Of a stretch of 64,000 nucleotides of DNA, positions 34,955 through 44,095 are shown one piece after another. Every line of letters starts with the position of its first letter. The first letter of the stretch is position 1. Source of the DNA: JANNVZ01 sp046155615 (GTDB lineage: Bacteria; Bacteroidota; Bacteroidia; Flavobacteriales_D; Sanyastnellaceae). The notes under the pieces were generated by a model. It worked only from the letters and a program-made list of their open reading frames with translations, had not been told where the DNA came from and did not search any database. Both the position numbers and the translations under genes were made by a program. Location of the stretch: positions 1 to 64,000 of the forward strand of contig JBJXFP010000096.1 of assembly GCA_046155615.1 (NCBI GenBank), given 5' to 3'.

Positions 34955-37900
34955 AGTTTCTTCACCTCCTTAAACAAACTGAACTGCATTTTCTCCACCT
35001 GCGTACGCCATGGTGCGTAGTCTTTTTCAAAAAATAAATTGATTTTATCGGCTACATCTCTTGTCTGCTTTTCTGCTGCCTGCACTGCGTGTTCTGCATT
35101 GGTGCCCGGCATGGCAGAGCCAGTGTTCACAAGGCCCGAGGCAAAGTAAAATTTGGAATTAAGCAGATGCGAATCATCGCGATAGCCCGCTGCATCTTCA
35201 GGCAGGAAGTATAGTTCTTGCAGCGTGGCGATGTTCTTCGTGAGCGAGTCGGCTTTGCTAATCAAATCTTTTTTCATGCTGTCAGGCACATTCACGAGAG
35301 CGTCTTTCACTAAGGTGATGGTCTTCTTAGCGGCTTTGAGTTGCTCCATGCCATCATCTGCGGTTTGCACCGCTTTGTTCAACCTCCTTACCAGATCACG
35401 CTGTTTGTTATCTGCTACTTCATTGAATGTCACACGCGGATCTGCAAGCACTTTGAAAGTGGTTGAGTCTTTCCACTCGTTGTATTTAAAAACCACTTTG
35501 TATGTGCCCGGTGCTACTTGTGGCCCACCGCCACGCTCGTTTTCTGTATCCTCAGGTTTGCGCTCTCTGCGCTGTGGAAATCTTATTCCCTTTGTGTCGA
35601 AGTACCAGTTGATGTGGTTGATACCCGTGTCTTGCTCTGCCTTCAATGTGCGCAGTGTGTCACCATTCAGGGTCATTATCCAGGCCGTTACCTTTTTATC
35701 AATTGTTGATTTAGTGTCAGTGTCAGATTTTGCTGTTGAATTGTCTTTCTTATTATTTCCTGTTTCGTTTTTATCACTTGCTTTCGCAAGTTCTTCTTTC
35801 TTCTTCTCTTCACCGTTTTTCTTTTTTCCACTTTCCTCCTTTTTCTTCTCATCAGCTTTCTTCTCTTCATCAGCCTTGTAGTAAAAACTAAGCACTGCTC
35901 CACCTTGCTTGTTTTCGCCTGCATACTTTCCATCTGCCGGAAAACGTTGGCCCACGGGCTGCAGGTAGTTGCTCATGTAGGCATCAGGTGTGTGCAGCGC
36001 TGTTAGTTTTTTATCCATCCATTGGCCACCCTCCTGCGCAAATTTTCTGAGTGGTGTGATGTTGTCAAGAACGTATGCTGCACGACCGAAGGTTCCTATT
36101 ATCAAGTCGTTCTCGCGCGGATGTATTTTCAAATCCTGAGTGGCCACACTTGGATAATCGTGCATCCATTTGTTCCAGGTATTTCCAAAATCGAACGAGA
36201 TGTAAAGTCCATTTTCTGTACCGAGAAAAATCAACTTTGGCTCTACCTGATCCTGAACCACGCTGAGGCAATGTCCGCTCACGCGTTTTTCATCTACCAT
36301 ATTTTTCCATGTCTTGCCATAGTCGTTGGTGTAAAACAGATATGGCTTCCAGTCGTTTTGTCTGTAGTTGTTTACTACTACGAATGCTTCGCCAGCTTTG
36401 TAAGTACTTGCTACAATTTGCGACACCCACGCTGCCTTGGGTATTTGCGCAATCAATGGCGAACAATTTATCCAACTTTTACCACCATCTGTTGTCAGCT
36501 GAATATTGCCGTCATCTGTTCCAACCCATATTACATTTTTGTCGAGCACACTTGGTGCTATACACAGAATGGTGCAATGAATTTCTGCAGAGGTATTGTC
36601 AATGGTGAGTCCCCCGGTGGTGGCTTGTTTTTGTTTGGTGGTATCGTTGGTGCTTAAGTCGGGCGACATGATTTGCCACGACATACCACAGTCAGTAGAG
36701 TGATGCAAATACTGAGAGCCGAAGTACAAACCACAATCGTTAAACGGATCGATGGCTAAGCCTGAATTCCAGTGAAAGCGCAACGGCTTGCCTTCCGGAT
36801 GCGCAGGCTTTATGTATTGCGATTCGCCTGAGTGCGTATCTATGTGTGCCAGCTCTCCGCCTTGCGACATGGCATATACATAGCGCGAATTTTTAGGATC
36901 GGCAGCCACATCAAATCCATCACCGAAGTAAAGCTCCTGCCAGTCTGCATCGCCAATGCCGCCACCATGCCACACATAGCCGGGGCCTTTCCAACTCCCG
37001 TTGTCCTGCATACCTCCATACACATGGTAAGGTGTATCCATGTCGTAGTTGATGTGGTAAAACTGACCGAGTGGCAGGTTGCCTGCAAATGTCCAGGTGG
37101 TGCCGCCATCGTGGGAAATGTTGAGGCCACCATCGTTGCCCTCGATCATGTATTTAGGATTTGTTTTGCTCCACCACATAGCATGGTGGTCAGGATGCAC
37201 ACCGTAGTAGGGCAGAAGGGTAGTCCATGTTTTTCCTCCATCAATGCTTTCTGTCACCGTGCTGTGCAGGTATATCAAGTGATTTTCATTTTGCGGATCT
37301 ACGTACAACTCGTGATAGTAAAAAGGCCTGTCACTCACTTGTTCTGTTGTTACCAATTTCCAATTGAATCCACCATCGGTTGATTTATACAAACCGGTTT
37401 TTTTCGATTCGATAAGTGCATACACTACCTTGGGATTGGAGTGCGAAATGGCCAGACCTATTCTTCCCAACTCTCCTTCTGGCAAACCGTTTTTGTCTGT
37501 GAGTTGCGTCCAGGTTTTGCCTCCATCCAATGTCATGTGCAGGCCACTGCCTTTACCACCTGATGTGAAATACCACGGCCTTCTCCAATACTGATACATG
37601 GCTGCAAATAGTTTGTTTGGATTTTGTGGATCCATTACCAGATCGGCACAGCCGGTGGTATCGTTGATGAACAGAATTTTATCCCAACTCTCGCCACCAT
37701 TGCTGGTGCGATAAACACCGCGCTCTTTGGTAGGGCCCCATGCGCTGCCGTGCACTCCTGCATACACTATGTTGCTGTTTTGTGGATTCACCATGACGCG
37801 ATGAATGGTGTGTGTGTTCTGCAGGCCACTCATTTTCCATGTGCGGCCACCATCAAGACTTTTGTACATACCGTTGCCACTGGTTTGTGAATTGCGCGGA

Positions 37901-38232
37901 TTGCCCTCACCTGTGCCAGCCCAGATAACATCGGGATTGGAAGGGTCTATGCAGACAGAGCCAATGCCCAGTACATCTTGCTTGTCGAATATGGGTGTCC
38001 ACTCTACGCCACCGTTCTCGCTCTTCCACAAGCCGCCACTGGCTGCACCTGCGTAGATTATGTTTTCGTTGCCTTCCTGCACATCAATGGCTGTGACGCG
38101 GCCACTGGTAGTGGCAGGTCCAATGCTGCGCATGTTCATATTCTTGAAAGGCTCGAGTACATCCTTTTGTTGTGCATTGATGTAGCAGATTGATGCAGAT
38201 GCACAGAGTGCGAGTAAAATTTTCTTCATCAT
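34951..38232 (-). CDS. Large secreted BNR/sortilin-type beta-propeller protein
   Basis: A 1093-residue protein with a signal peptide (MMKKILLALCASASICYINA). Repeated Asp-box motifs such as SxDGGxTW (SLDGGRTW, TLDGGKTW, SIDGGKTW, TTDGGKSW) between about 90 and 690 indicate one or two BNR/VPS10-type propellers, as in glycosyl hydrolases of the sialidase superfold and photosystem-assembly-like repeats. A Lys/Glu/Asp low-complexity insert lies at about 784-847, before a C-terminal beta and helical domain. No catalytic residues can be assigned. No T9SS tail is visible. Its stop overlaps the convergent Fur-gene stop in a shared TTAA. Probably periplasmic or extracellular. Confidence 0.82.
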   Translation of the reverse strand: MMKKILLALCASASICYINAQQKDVLEPFKNMNMRSIGPATTSGRVTAIDVQEGNENIIYAGAASGGLWKSENGGVEWTPIFDKQDVLGIGSVCIDPSNPDVIWAGTGEGNPRNSQTSGNGMYKSLDGGRTWKMSGLQNTHTIHRVMVNPQNSNIVYAGVHGSAWGPTKERGVYRTSNGGESWDKILFINDTTGCADLVMDPQNPNKLFAAMYQYWRRPWYFTSGGKGSGLHMTLDGGKTWTQLTDKNGLPEGELGRIGLAISHSNPKVVYALIESKKTGLYKSTDGGFNWKLVTTEQVSDRPFYYHELYVDPQNENHLIYLHSTVTESIDGGKTWTTLLPYYGVHPDHHAMWWSKTNPKYMIEGNDGGLNISHDGGTTWTFAGNLPLGQFYHINYDMDTPYHVYGGMQDNGSWKGPGYVWHGGGIGDADWQELYFGDGFDVAADPKNSRYVYAMSQGGELAHIDTHSGESQYIKPAHPEGKPLRFHWNSGLAIDPFNDCGLYFGSQYLHHSTDCGMSWQIMSPDLSTNDTTKQKQATTGGLTIDNTSAEIHCTILCIAPSVLDKNVIWVGTDDGNIQLTTDGGKSWINCSPLIAQIPKAAWVSQIVASTYKAGEAFVVVNNYRQNDWKPYLFYTNDYGKTWKNMVDEKRVSGHCLSVVQDQVEPKLIFLGTENGLYISFDFGNTWNKWMHDYPSVATQDLKIHPRENDLIIGTFGRAAYVLDNITPLRKFAQEGGQWMDKKLTALHTPDAYMSNYLQPVGQRFPADGKYAGENKQGGAVLSFYYKADEEKKADEKKKEESGKKKNGEEKKKEELAKASDKNETGNNKKDNSTAKSDTDTKSTIDKKVTAWIMTLNGDTLRTLKAEQDTGINHINWYFDTKGIRFPQRRERKPEDTENERGGGPQVAPGTYKVVFKYNEWKDSTTFKVLADPRVTFNEVADNKQRDLVRRLNKAVQTADDGMEQLKAAKKTITLVKDALVNVPDSMKKDLISKADSLTKNIATLQELYFLPEDAAGYRDDSHLLNSKFYFASGLVNTGSAMPGTNAEHAVQAAEKQTRDVADKINLFFEKDYAPWRTQVEKMQFSLFKEVKKL

Positions 38233-38249
38233 TGATTTTGGTTGGTGGG

Positions 38250-38257
38250 CGAAAGTA
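38250..38257 (-). promoter_or_regulatory. Promoter box of the BNR/sortilin-type gene
   Basis: Minus strand TACTTTCG, identical to the gdhA -7 box, 17 nt before the ATG at 38232. Confidence 0.5.
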
Positions 38258-38382
38258 TCTGTGCGATTAAGGCATTGGCTTGCCGTCTATCAAAAACGAA
38301 CAAGAGCTGAATGAATAACAATGCTCTGACTGCAGTTCTGCTCAAACTTATGCTATTGGGGTAGCTGCAACACTCTAGCCGT

Positions 38383-39090
38383 TCAGTGCTTTTGCGGATG
38401 AGGCTTCAATCTTTTGCGTTGTGCCAGCTCGGGCACCATTTCTTTCACTGCTTTGAAAAGTACCATGCAGCTAAGTGCCATCAATATGTGTGCGAGGTCG
38501 AAATAATTGAACCACTTGTGTATGCTGAACTTGCCGATGTGAGCTGAGGCTGCAAGGGCCGCGAGGAATACCGCCCAAAGAATTTTTTTGCTTCCCGGAT
38601 CACGCCTGCGCAAAAATATGTAGCCTTCAAAGGAGAAGACAACGATGAGCAGCCCGTACATAGCATGTATTTCTACAAAGATGAAACGCAAGGTGTAGAT
38701 AGAGATGAAGATGAAGGTGGCAAGCTCTACCACATTGAGGTAGGTAAAGAATGTGCCGAGGCGATTGTGCAACAGCGGGCGCGCGCGCATGATGGCGGCA
38801 CGCTCGGCCAGAGCAATAGAAATCATGCTGACAATCCATGCAGGCACCTTCCATTCAAATGAAAACAAATAGAGGAAACCATGACCGATGATGCCGCCCA
38901 GCAAAGTCGCTATGCCCATGAACAGGAAGAAATACCTGTAATACTTTACATGCTTTAGCTCCTTGTGTTGGTGAGAGCGCAGATGGAAAAAAGCATAAGT
39001 ACATACCACAGTGACAAGCAGATCGGTTAGTGTAGTAACCGGCTCAAGGATTTTGATTCCTGCTATATCTATGGAGGTAATTTCAATCAT
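38383..39090 (-). CDS. Polytopic membrane protein (possibly DUF6962)
   Basis: A 235-residue protein with about seven hydrophobic segments. Conserved-looking polar residues inside the membrane include GGIIGHGFLY (about 65-74) and a C-terminal SIHKWFNYFDLAHILM (about 186-201). The arrangement recalls seven-helix DUF6962-type proteins and the wider hemolysin-III/CREST-like group, but I cannot place it with certainty. It is isolated, between the BNR gene and the arginase-family gene. The 200 nt upstream hold no clear signal. Confidence 0.6.
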   Translation of the reverse strand: MIEITSIDIAGIKILEPVTTLTDLLVTVVCTYAFFHLRSHQHKELKHVKYYRYFFLFMGIATLLGGIIGHGFLYLFSFEWKVPAWIVSMISIALAERAAIMRARPLLHNRLGTFFTYLNVVELATFIFISIYTLRFIFVEIHAMYGLLIVVFSFEGYIFLRRRDPGSKKILWAVFLAALAASAHIGKFSIHKWFNYFDLAHILMALSCMVLFKAVKEMVPELAQRKRLKPHPQKH

Positions 39091-39293
39091 GCTTTAAGAA
39101 ACTCCATGGGTGTTGTGTATAAGGCGATAATAAAAAGAAGGATAAAGAAACAGACTTTCAAATGGAAACAAAAAAAACGGGAACAGATTTCCTCAATACC
39201 GCTGCTGTCCGTGCGTGAAGTATGAGCACATCGGAGACACTTTGACAAGAGCAACCGAGAAACAATCGGATTAGAGAACTTAGTGAAAAAAAC

Positions 39294-40331
39294 CTAAGAC
39301 ACCACCCCGCACAAGTGCATCAGCAGGCGACTGCCCACATTGCCATTCCAGTCGTCAGAGCCGGGAGCCACTTCCACCAGGTCGAAGCCAATGATTTGTT
39401 TGCCCGAAAGTTTCAGGGCACTCAGCAGATAGGTAGCCTGATCAAAGCGTAGTCCGCCCGGCACGGGTGTACCAGTGTTGGGGCACAGTGTGGGATCCAG
39501 CCCGTCTATATCAAAGCTGATGTGTACTTTTTGCGGCAGCAGGGCTATGATGTCTGTACATTGTTGTTGCCAGGTCTTGCCTTCGAATTCGCTTTTAGTA
39601 AGCTGTGTGTTGGTGAAACAATGCACCCGCGAACCATACTCGGTGGCCACCTGCACCTCTTCCTCGCAGTAGTCGCGCACTGCTACCTGCACTAATTTTT
39701 TCAGCTCAGGCAGTTGCAAAGCATTGTACATGATGGAGGCATGTGAATATGTAAAACCCTCGTACGCTATACGCAGATCCATGTGCGCATCAATATGTAA
39801 TATGCCGAATTCACCATGCTTTTTGGCTAGTGCCCTGAAGTAACCCAGCGGAGTGCTGTGGTCGCCACCTACAAGGCCAACACATTTGCCCAAGCCCAGC
39901 CAGTAGGTGGCTTGTTGTTCCACCCACAGATTCATGTCTTCGCAGGCTTTGTTTAAGGTGGCAATGACTTGCAGGCAGTCAGCATCGCTGTCCACATCCA
40001 CACCATCTTCCCATTTTTCTATGATGTGTTGTGCTTGTTGTTTCAGATCGGCACTGCGCAGCAGCATGTCTTCAGGTATGTCGGCCATGGCAATGCCGCG
40101 CTTCCACAGGTCTTTGAATTTTTCATGGTAAAGATCCACCTGCACACTGGTTTCCAAAATATGAGCCGGGCCATCGCTGGCACCACTGCCATAGCTCACA
40201 GTCACCTCCCATGGTACGGGTATCAGCACCACATCCGCCTCATCGCAGGTAAAAGGTAGCCCGAATATGTTGCTGTCTTTAAGCCCCGCATTGTTCGGAT
40301 TGAAGTTCAGAATTTTTTCTTCTTTCGTCAT
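39294..40331 (-). CDS. Arginase/agmatinase/formimidoylglutamase family enzyme
   Basis: From the ATG at 40329-40331 the protein has 345 residues. All metal ligands of the ureohydrolase fold are present: GGDHS (about 155-159), DAHMD (about 180-184) and SFDIDGLDP (about 264-272), which bind the two manganese ions. In Bacteroidota such proteins of about 340-390 residues are often annotated formimidoylglutamase or simply arginase family; the neighbours give no hint of histidine or arginine catabolism. A good promoter lies directly upstream (40336-40364). Confidence 0.88.
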   Translation of the reverse strand: MTKEEKILNFNPNNAGLKDSNIFGLPFTCDEADVVLIPVPWEVTVSYGSGASDGPAHILETSVQVDLYHEKFKDLWKRGIAMADIPEDMLLRSADLKQQAQHIIEKWEDGVDVDSDADCLQVIATLNKACEDMNLWVEQQATYWLGLGKCVGLVGGDHSTPLGYFRALAKKHGEFGILHIDAHMDLRIAYEGFTYSHASIMYNALQLPELKKLVQVAVRDYCEEEVQVATEYGSRVHCFTNTQLTKSEFEGKTWQQQCTDIIALLPQKVHISFDIDGLDPTLCPNTGTPVPGGLRFDQATYLLSALKLSGKQIIGFDLVEVAPGSDDWNGNVGSRLLMHLCGVVS

Positions 40332-40335
40332 TGGG

Positions 40336-40364
40336 CAAATATGAGATCGGCAATCTGTAGTCAA
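40336..40364 (-). promoter_or_regulatory. Promoter abutting the arginase-family start codon
   Basis: Minus strand TTG (40362-40364), 18 nt, CATATTTG (40336-40343), 7/8 to consensus. Only 4 nt separate the box from the ATG, so the transcript is predicted to lack a leader. Confidence 0.6.
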
Positions 40365-40465
40365 CAATCAACTATCAAAACACTCCCTTTCGCGAAGCAA
40401 CCACACAGGTATATTCGCTGTCTGCAAACGCGGTCGCAGCGACACAAGTCACAACCAAGCTAACG

Positions 40466-43400
40466 ATGAAAAAATTCTACACTGTATTCTTCTCTTTTAT
40501 CCTTTTCGGTCAACAGACTAACAGCCAGATAGTCGTGGACTCGCTGGCCGTGGAGCAATACGTTCAGGACGTGTTGCTGGGCAATGGCGTGCAAGCCACT
40601 AACATCAGTTTCACCGGATGCTTCGCGCAGATTGGCTATATGCACGAGGGTGTGGCCAATGGACTGAACATAGATGGTGGCGTGGTTCTCAGCTCTGATC
40701 ATGTTAAGAATATTACTGGCGTATTCACCGGCCTTTGGAACACAGGATGCACCCCCGTAGGTGGCGATGCTGACCTGCTAACAGTGGCCAATTCGGTGCC
40801 TGCACTAATCGGAGAAAGTTTCTCCGTAGGCAGCATCAACGACAAGAGCATTTTAGAATTTGACTTTGTGCCCACGGGCGACACACTTCAGTTCAACTAC
40901 ATCTTCGGTAGCAACGAATATTTGGAGTGGGTTAACTCATCTTTCAACGACATCTTCGCATTCTTCCTTAGTGGCCCCGGTATCACTGGGCCTTATGATT
41001 CACCTGCCGGATTTCCGAACGGTGCGGTCAACATTGCCTCTATTCCCGGCACCGATCCTGCCATACCTATCACCATCAGCAGTGTCAATGACCAGAGTTA
41101 TGATGATTATTACATAGATAATCCCAACCACGATGCCATTGCCATAGATGGCTACACCACAGTGCTTCAGGCATTCAGCTTGGTGCAGTGCGGCCTTACC
41201 TATCATATCAAGCTGGCCATAGCCGATGGCTCAGATGGTGCGCTGGAGAGCATTGTGATATTGGAAGAAGGAAGCTTCAGCAGCAATGCTGTGGTGGATG
41301 TGGACTTGTCCATAAATGTGGGTGGCCCTGATGCCAATACCATTTGGGAAGATTGCGGAGAGGCCACACTCACCTTCACACGCCCGCCTATAAGCAGCTT
41401 GCAAGTAGAAGACATGGTGGTTGTGACTTGGAATGGCGTGGCTCAAATGGGAGTGGACTATACAGCCATGCCCGACACCATCATTTTCCCGATAGGTGTT
41501 TCGGAAGTGGTGCTCGACATTGACGCGTTTGAAGATGGCCTTGTGGAAGGACTTGAATTGGTGCAGATGGACATACTGAACCTTGCGGCCTGCAACGGAA
41601 GCGGCCTTGTTACCAATTTCGAATTCTTTATTGGTGATGAGCCTGAACCACTTGTAGTAGAAGGCTACACCACCGAAATATGTCAGGGCGATACCATCAC
41701 ACTGGAGCCTATAATCACAGGAGGTTACGGCAATTTCTATTATGACTGGAGTACCGGTGGTACTGGTGCTACCGAAGATGTAGGCCCGCTGGCTACCACC
41801 GATTATTTCTTAACCGTGAGCGACACCTGCGGCATGCCCAGCGATGATGGTGAGTTCACTGTGAACATCTTGGTATTTCCACCACTGAGTGTAAACATTG
41901 ACAATGGAGACATACTGCTGCCCTGCAATGGTTCAGTGAATGTGACCGCCACGGCTATAGGCGGTGATGGAGTGTACACATACTATTGGTATGATGAGAA
42001 TGATAACAACCTGTGGGGTTGGATGAACTCCCTGTGGTATGGCTCGTGGAATGGTGAGGGAGAAATAAATGTGGATGTGACAGACGGTTGCGGATTCACA
42101 ACCACCGATGTGGTGAATGTGCAAATTGATTCGCCCATGCTAATAGTGGACATGGTGGATGCCGTAAGCGCACCATGCGGACAGCAATATTCTGTAACGG
42201 TGAATGCCAGCGGTGGTACACCCACTTATTGGTACCAATGGGCATTTGATGGTGCCAACGACTGGACACAATGGACCAATACATATACAGGCACAACAGA
42301 TGAAGCAGGCACACTCACAGTCATTGTGAATGATGGCTGCGGACAGTCTGAAACCCTGAGCGCAGAAGTTACCATTGACAGCCCCCCTATTGATTTGGAA
42401 TTGGTGGACAGTGTAGAAGGCAATTGCACAACGGTGTTCAACCTCGTGCCCGTGGTATCAGCCGGCAGTGGAGGTTTCGAATACCTCTGGACCGAAGGTG
42501 GCACCACTGAAGGCACAGGAGCTACACTCAACTTCAATACAGACCAGACAACAGTGGTCACCTTTTTAGTAACTGATATATGCGGAGCAGAAGCAACCGA
42601 TCAGGTAACGGTGAATATTGTAAACCCACCTGTTACCGTGGAGTTAGGTGAAGACATCAACGCATCTTGCATTGACAATACACTTATCACTCCGCAACTA
42701 CAAGGCGGCAGCGGTGCGCTCAACTTCCAGTGGTTGGTGAACGGGCAAGTGCAAGCTGCCATCACGCCCACCTTCACTTATCAAACTTTTCAGACTGCTG
42801 AAGTGGCCATAGTAGTAACAGACCTGTGCGACCAGACAGCCACAGACATGCTCACCATCATCATCCCCAATATTCCGTTAAGTATGGATGCATGGCCACC
42901 TGACACTGCCATTTGCCCTGTGCAACAAGTTACGCTGAGTGCATTGGCTACAGGAGGCGAAGAAGGCTTTGTGTATGAATGGAATGAGCTGGAAATACTC
43001 GGCTCATCAGTGAATGTGAACCCCGCTACTACTACCATCTATAGCGTAACTGCTACCGACATCTGCGGCTATAGCATAACAGATGAAGTAACTGTGGTGG
43101 TGCGCCCTGCCAGTGCAGAGTTTTTGGTAAACAGCCTGGGTGAAAACAATTATGTGTTTACTGCCACGCCCGGCATCAGTTGCGGCAATGAACCATGCAC
43201 CTTCCTGTGGGAAATGGGTGACGGCAACACCGAAAGCACACAAGTAGTGGAATACGAATTTGACGGACTCGGTTCGTATACCACCACACTGCATGTAACC
43301 AACGATCTGGGCTGCACCGCCTACAGCAGCTACACCATTACCGGCCCGCCACTTATATATATACCCGGCTCATTCACCCCTAATGGCGATGGAATAAATG

Positions 43401-43630
43401 ATGTGTGGAGTGTAGTGGCCAGCTCACTGCTTGAGTACGAGATAAACATATTCAACCGCTGGGGCGAAGTGGTGTTCAACAGCACCGACCCCAATACAGT
43501 ATGGATAGGCGACACAGGCAACAACCCGGACTACTACGCCAAGAACGATGTATATACCTACGTGGTGCGTGTGAAGGGCTACAACAGCGACAGCTATACC
43601 AAGAAGGGGATTATTACGCTGATCAGGTAA
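40466..43630 (+). CDS. Choice-of-anchor L protein with gliding-motility-associated (T9SS type B) C-terminal domain
   Basis: A 1054-residue secreted protein (signal peptide to about residue 20, ending TNSQ). Residues of about 25-270 form a choice-of-anchor L domain (GVVLSSDHVKNITG, FNYIFGSNEY and FLSGPG segments). A Calx-beta-like region and a series of SprB/Ig-like repeats follow, then a PKD core MGDGN near 913. The final 85 residues begin FTPNGDGINDVW and contain NRWGEVVF, the gliding-motility-associated C-terminal (type B) signal, so it is a T9SS cargo. Likely a large surface adhesin. Monocistronic. Confidence 0.9.
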   Translation: MKKFYTVFFSFILFGQQTNSQIVVDSLAVEQYVQDVLLGNGVQATNISFTGCFAQIGYMHEGVANGLNIDGGVVLSSDHVKNITGVFTGLWNTGCTPVGGDADLLTVANSVPALIGESFSVGSINDKSILEFDFVPTGDTLQFNYIFGSNEYLEWVNSSFNDIFAFFLSGPGITGPYDSPAGFPNGAVNIASIPGTDPAIPITISSVNDQSYDDYYIDNPNHDAIAIDGYTTVLQAFSLVQCGLTYHIKLAIADGSDGALESIVILEEGSFSSNAVVDVDLSINVGGPDANTIWEDCGEATLTFTRPPISSLQVEDMVVVTWNGVAQMGVDYTAMPDTIIFPIGVSEVVLDIDAFEDGLVEGLELVQMDILNLAACNGSGLVTNFEFFIGDEPEPLVVEGYTTEICQGDTITLEPIITGGYGNFYYDWSTGGTGATEDVGPLATTDYFLTVSDTCGMPSDDGEFTVNILVFPPLSVNIDNGDILLPCNGSVNVTATAIGGDGVYTYYWYDENDNNLWGWMNSLWYGSWNGEGEINVDVTDGCGFTTTDVVNVQIDSPMLIVDMVDAVSAPCGQQYSVTVNASGGTPTYWYQWAFDGANDWTQWTNTYTGTTDEAGTLTVIVNDGCGQSETLSAEVTIDSPPIDLELVDSVEGNCTTVFNLVPVVSAGSGGFEYLWTEGGTTEGTGATLNFNTDQTTVVTFLVTDICGAEATDQVTVNIVNPPVTVELGEDINASCIDNTLITPQLQGGSGALNFQWLVNGQVQAAITPTFTYQTFQTAEVAIVVTDLCDQTATDMLTIIIPNIPLSMDAWPPDTAICPVQQVTLSALATGGEEGFVYEWNELEILGSSVNVNPATTTIYSVTATDICGYSITDEVTVVVRPASAEFLVNSLGENNYVFTATPGISCGNEPCTFLWEMGDGNTESTQVVEYEFDGLGSYTTTLHVTNDLGCTAYSSYTITGPPLIYIPGSFTPNGDGINDVWSVVASSLLEYEINIFNRWGEVVFNSTDPNTVWIGDTGNNPDYYAKNDVYTYVVRVKGYNSDSYTKKGIITLIR

Positions 43631-43700
43631 GGCTGATGGCAAACAAGCCATTCTGCAATGCAGGCTTCTTAATCGAATCAATAGAATTTCCTAAAACATA

Positions 43701-43727
43701 AAAAACCCGGCTTGTGCCGGGCTTTTT
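43701..43727. terminator. Terminator between the adhesin gene and tRNA-Ser
   Basis: CCCGGC (43706-43711), loop TTGT, GCCGGG (43716-43721), with an A-tract before and a T-tract after. It can stop both the plus-strand adhesin transcript and the minus-strand tRNA transcript. Confidence 0.85.
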
Positions 43728-43737
43728 TCATTGTCAG

Positions 43738-43822
43738 CGGAGAGAGAGGGATTCGAACCCCCGGAGGCTTTCACCTCAACAGTTTTCAAGACTGCCGCAA
43801 TCGACCACTCTGCCATCTCTCC
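43738..43822 (-). tRNA. tRNA-Ser (anticodon UGA)
   Basis: An 85-nt class II tRNA. Acceptor GGAGAGA (43822-43816) pairs with TCTCTCC, discriminator G at 43738; the anticodon loop reads CTTGAAA with anticodon TGA; a long variable arm (TTGAGGTGAAAGCCTC-type) and the GGTTCGAATCC T-arm follow. CCA is not encoded. It reads serine UCA codons. Confidence 0.95.
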
Positions 43823-43827
43823 GGGGC

Positions 43828-43856
43828 CAAATCTATCTGAGAGCATATCAATACAA
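43828..43856 (-). promoter_or_regulatory. Promoter of tRNA-Ser
   Basis: Minus strand TTG (43854-43856), 18 nt, TAGATTTG (43828-43835), a perfect match. The box ends 5 nt before the mature tRNA 5' end, so transcription must begin within those few bases, which calibrates start sites for other boxes in the window. Confidence 0.75.
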
Positions 43857-44083
43857 AAAAAAAGTTTGTGCATGGCTGCCCATAGTCATGCTGCAAGACC
43901 CGTCTGCCAAGGCTTTCAACTATGCATTTTAATTCACTGACTCATTTCATCTTCTACTTGAGCAGGACACAATGCTCAGTAGTTTCTACAATTTCCTGCC
44001 AATACTTACATTCAAAAGTGAATTTGTAAACCGCATGAACACGCATGAGGGCCGCTTCATGAAACTATACTTTTACCGTAGAA

Positions 44084-44091
44084 AATATTTG
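44084..44091 (+). promoter_or_regulatory. Promoter-like box next to the GWxTD gene start
   Basis: AATATTTG (7/8 to consensus) ends 4 nt before the ATG at 44096. A competing TACTTTTA (44068-44075) would give a short leader. No TTG at the normal distance. Confidence 0.4.
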
Positions 44092-44095
44092 CACC

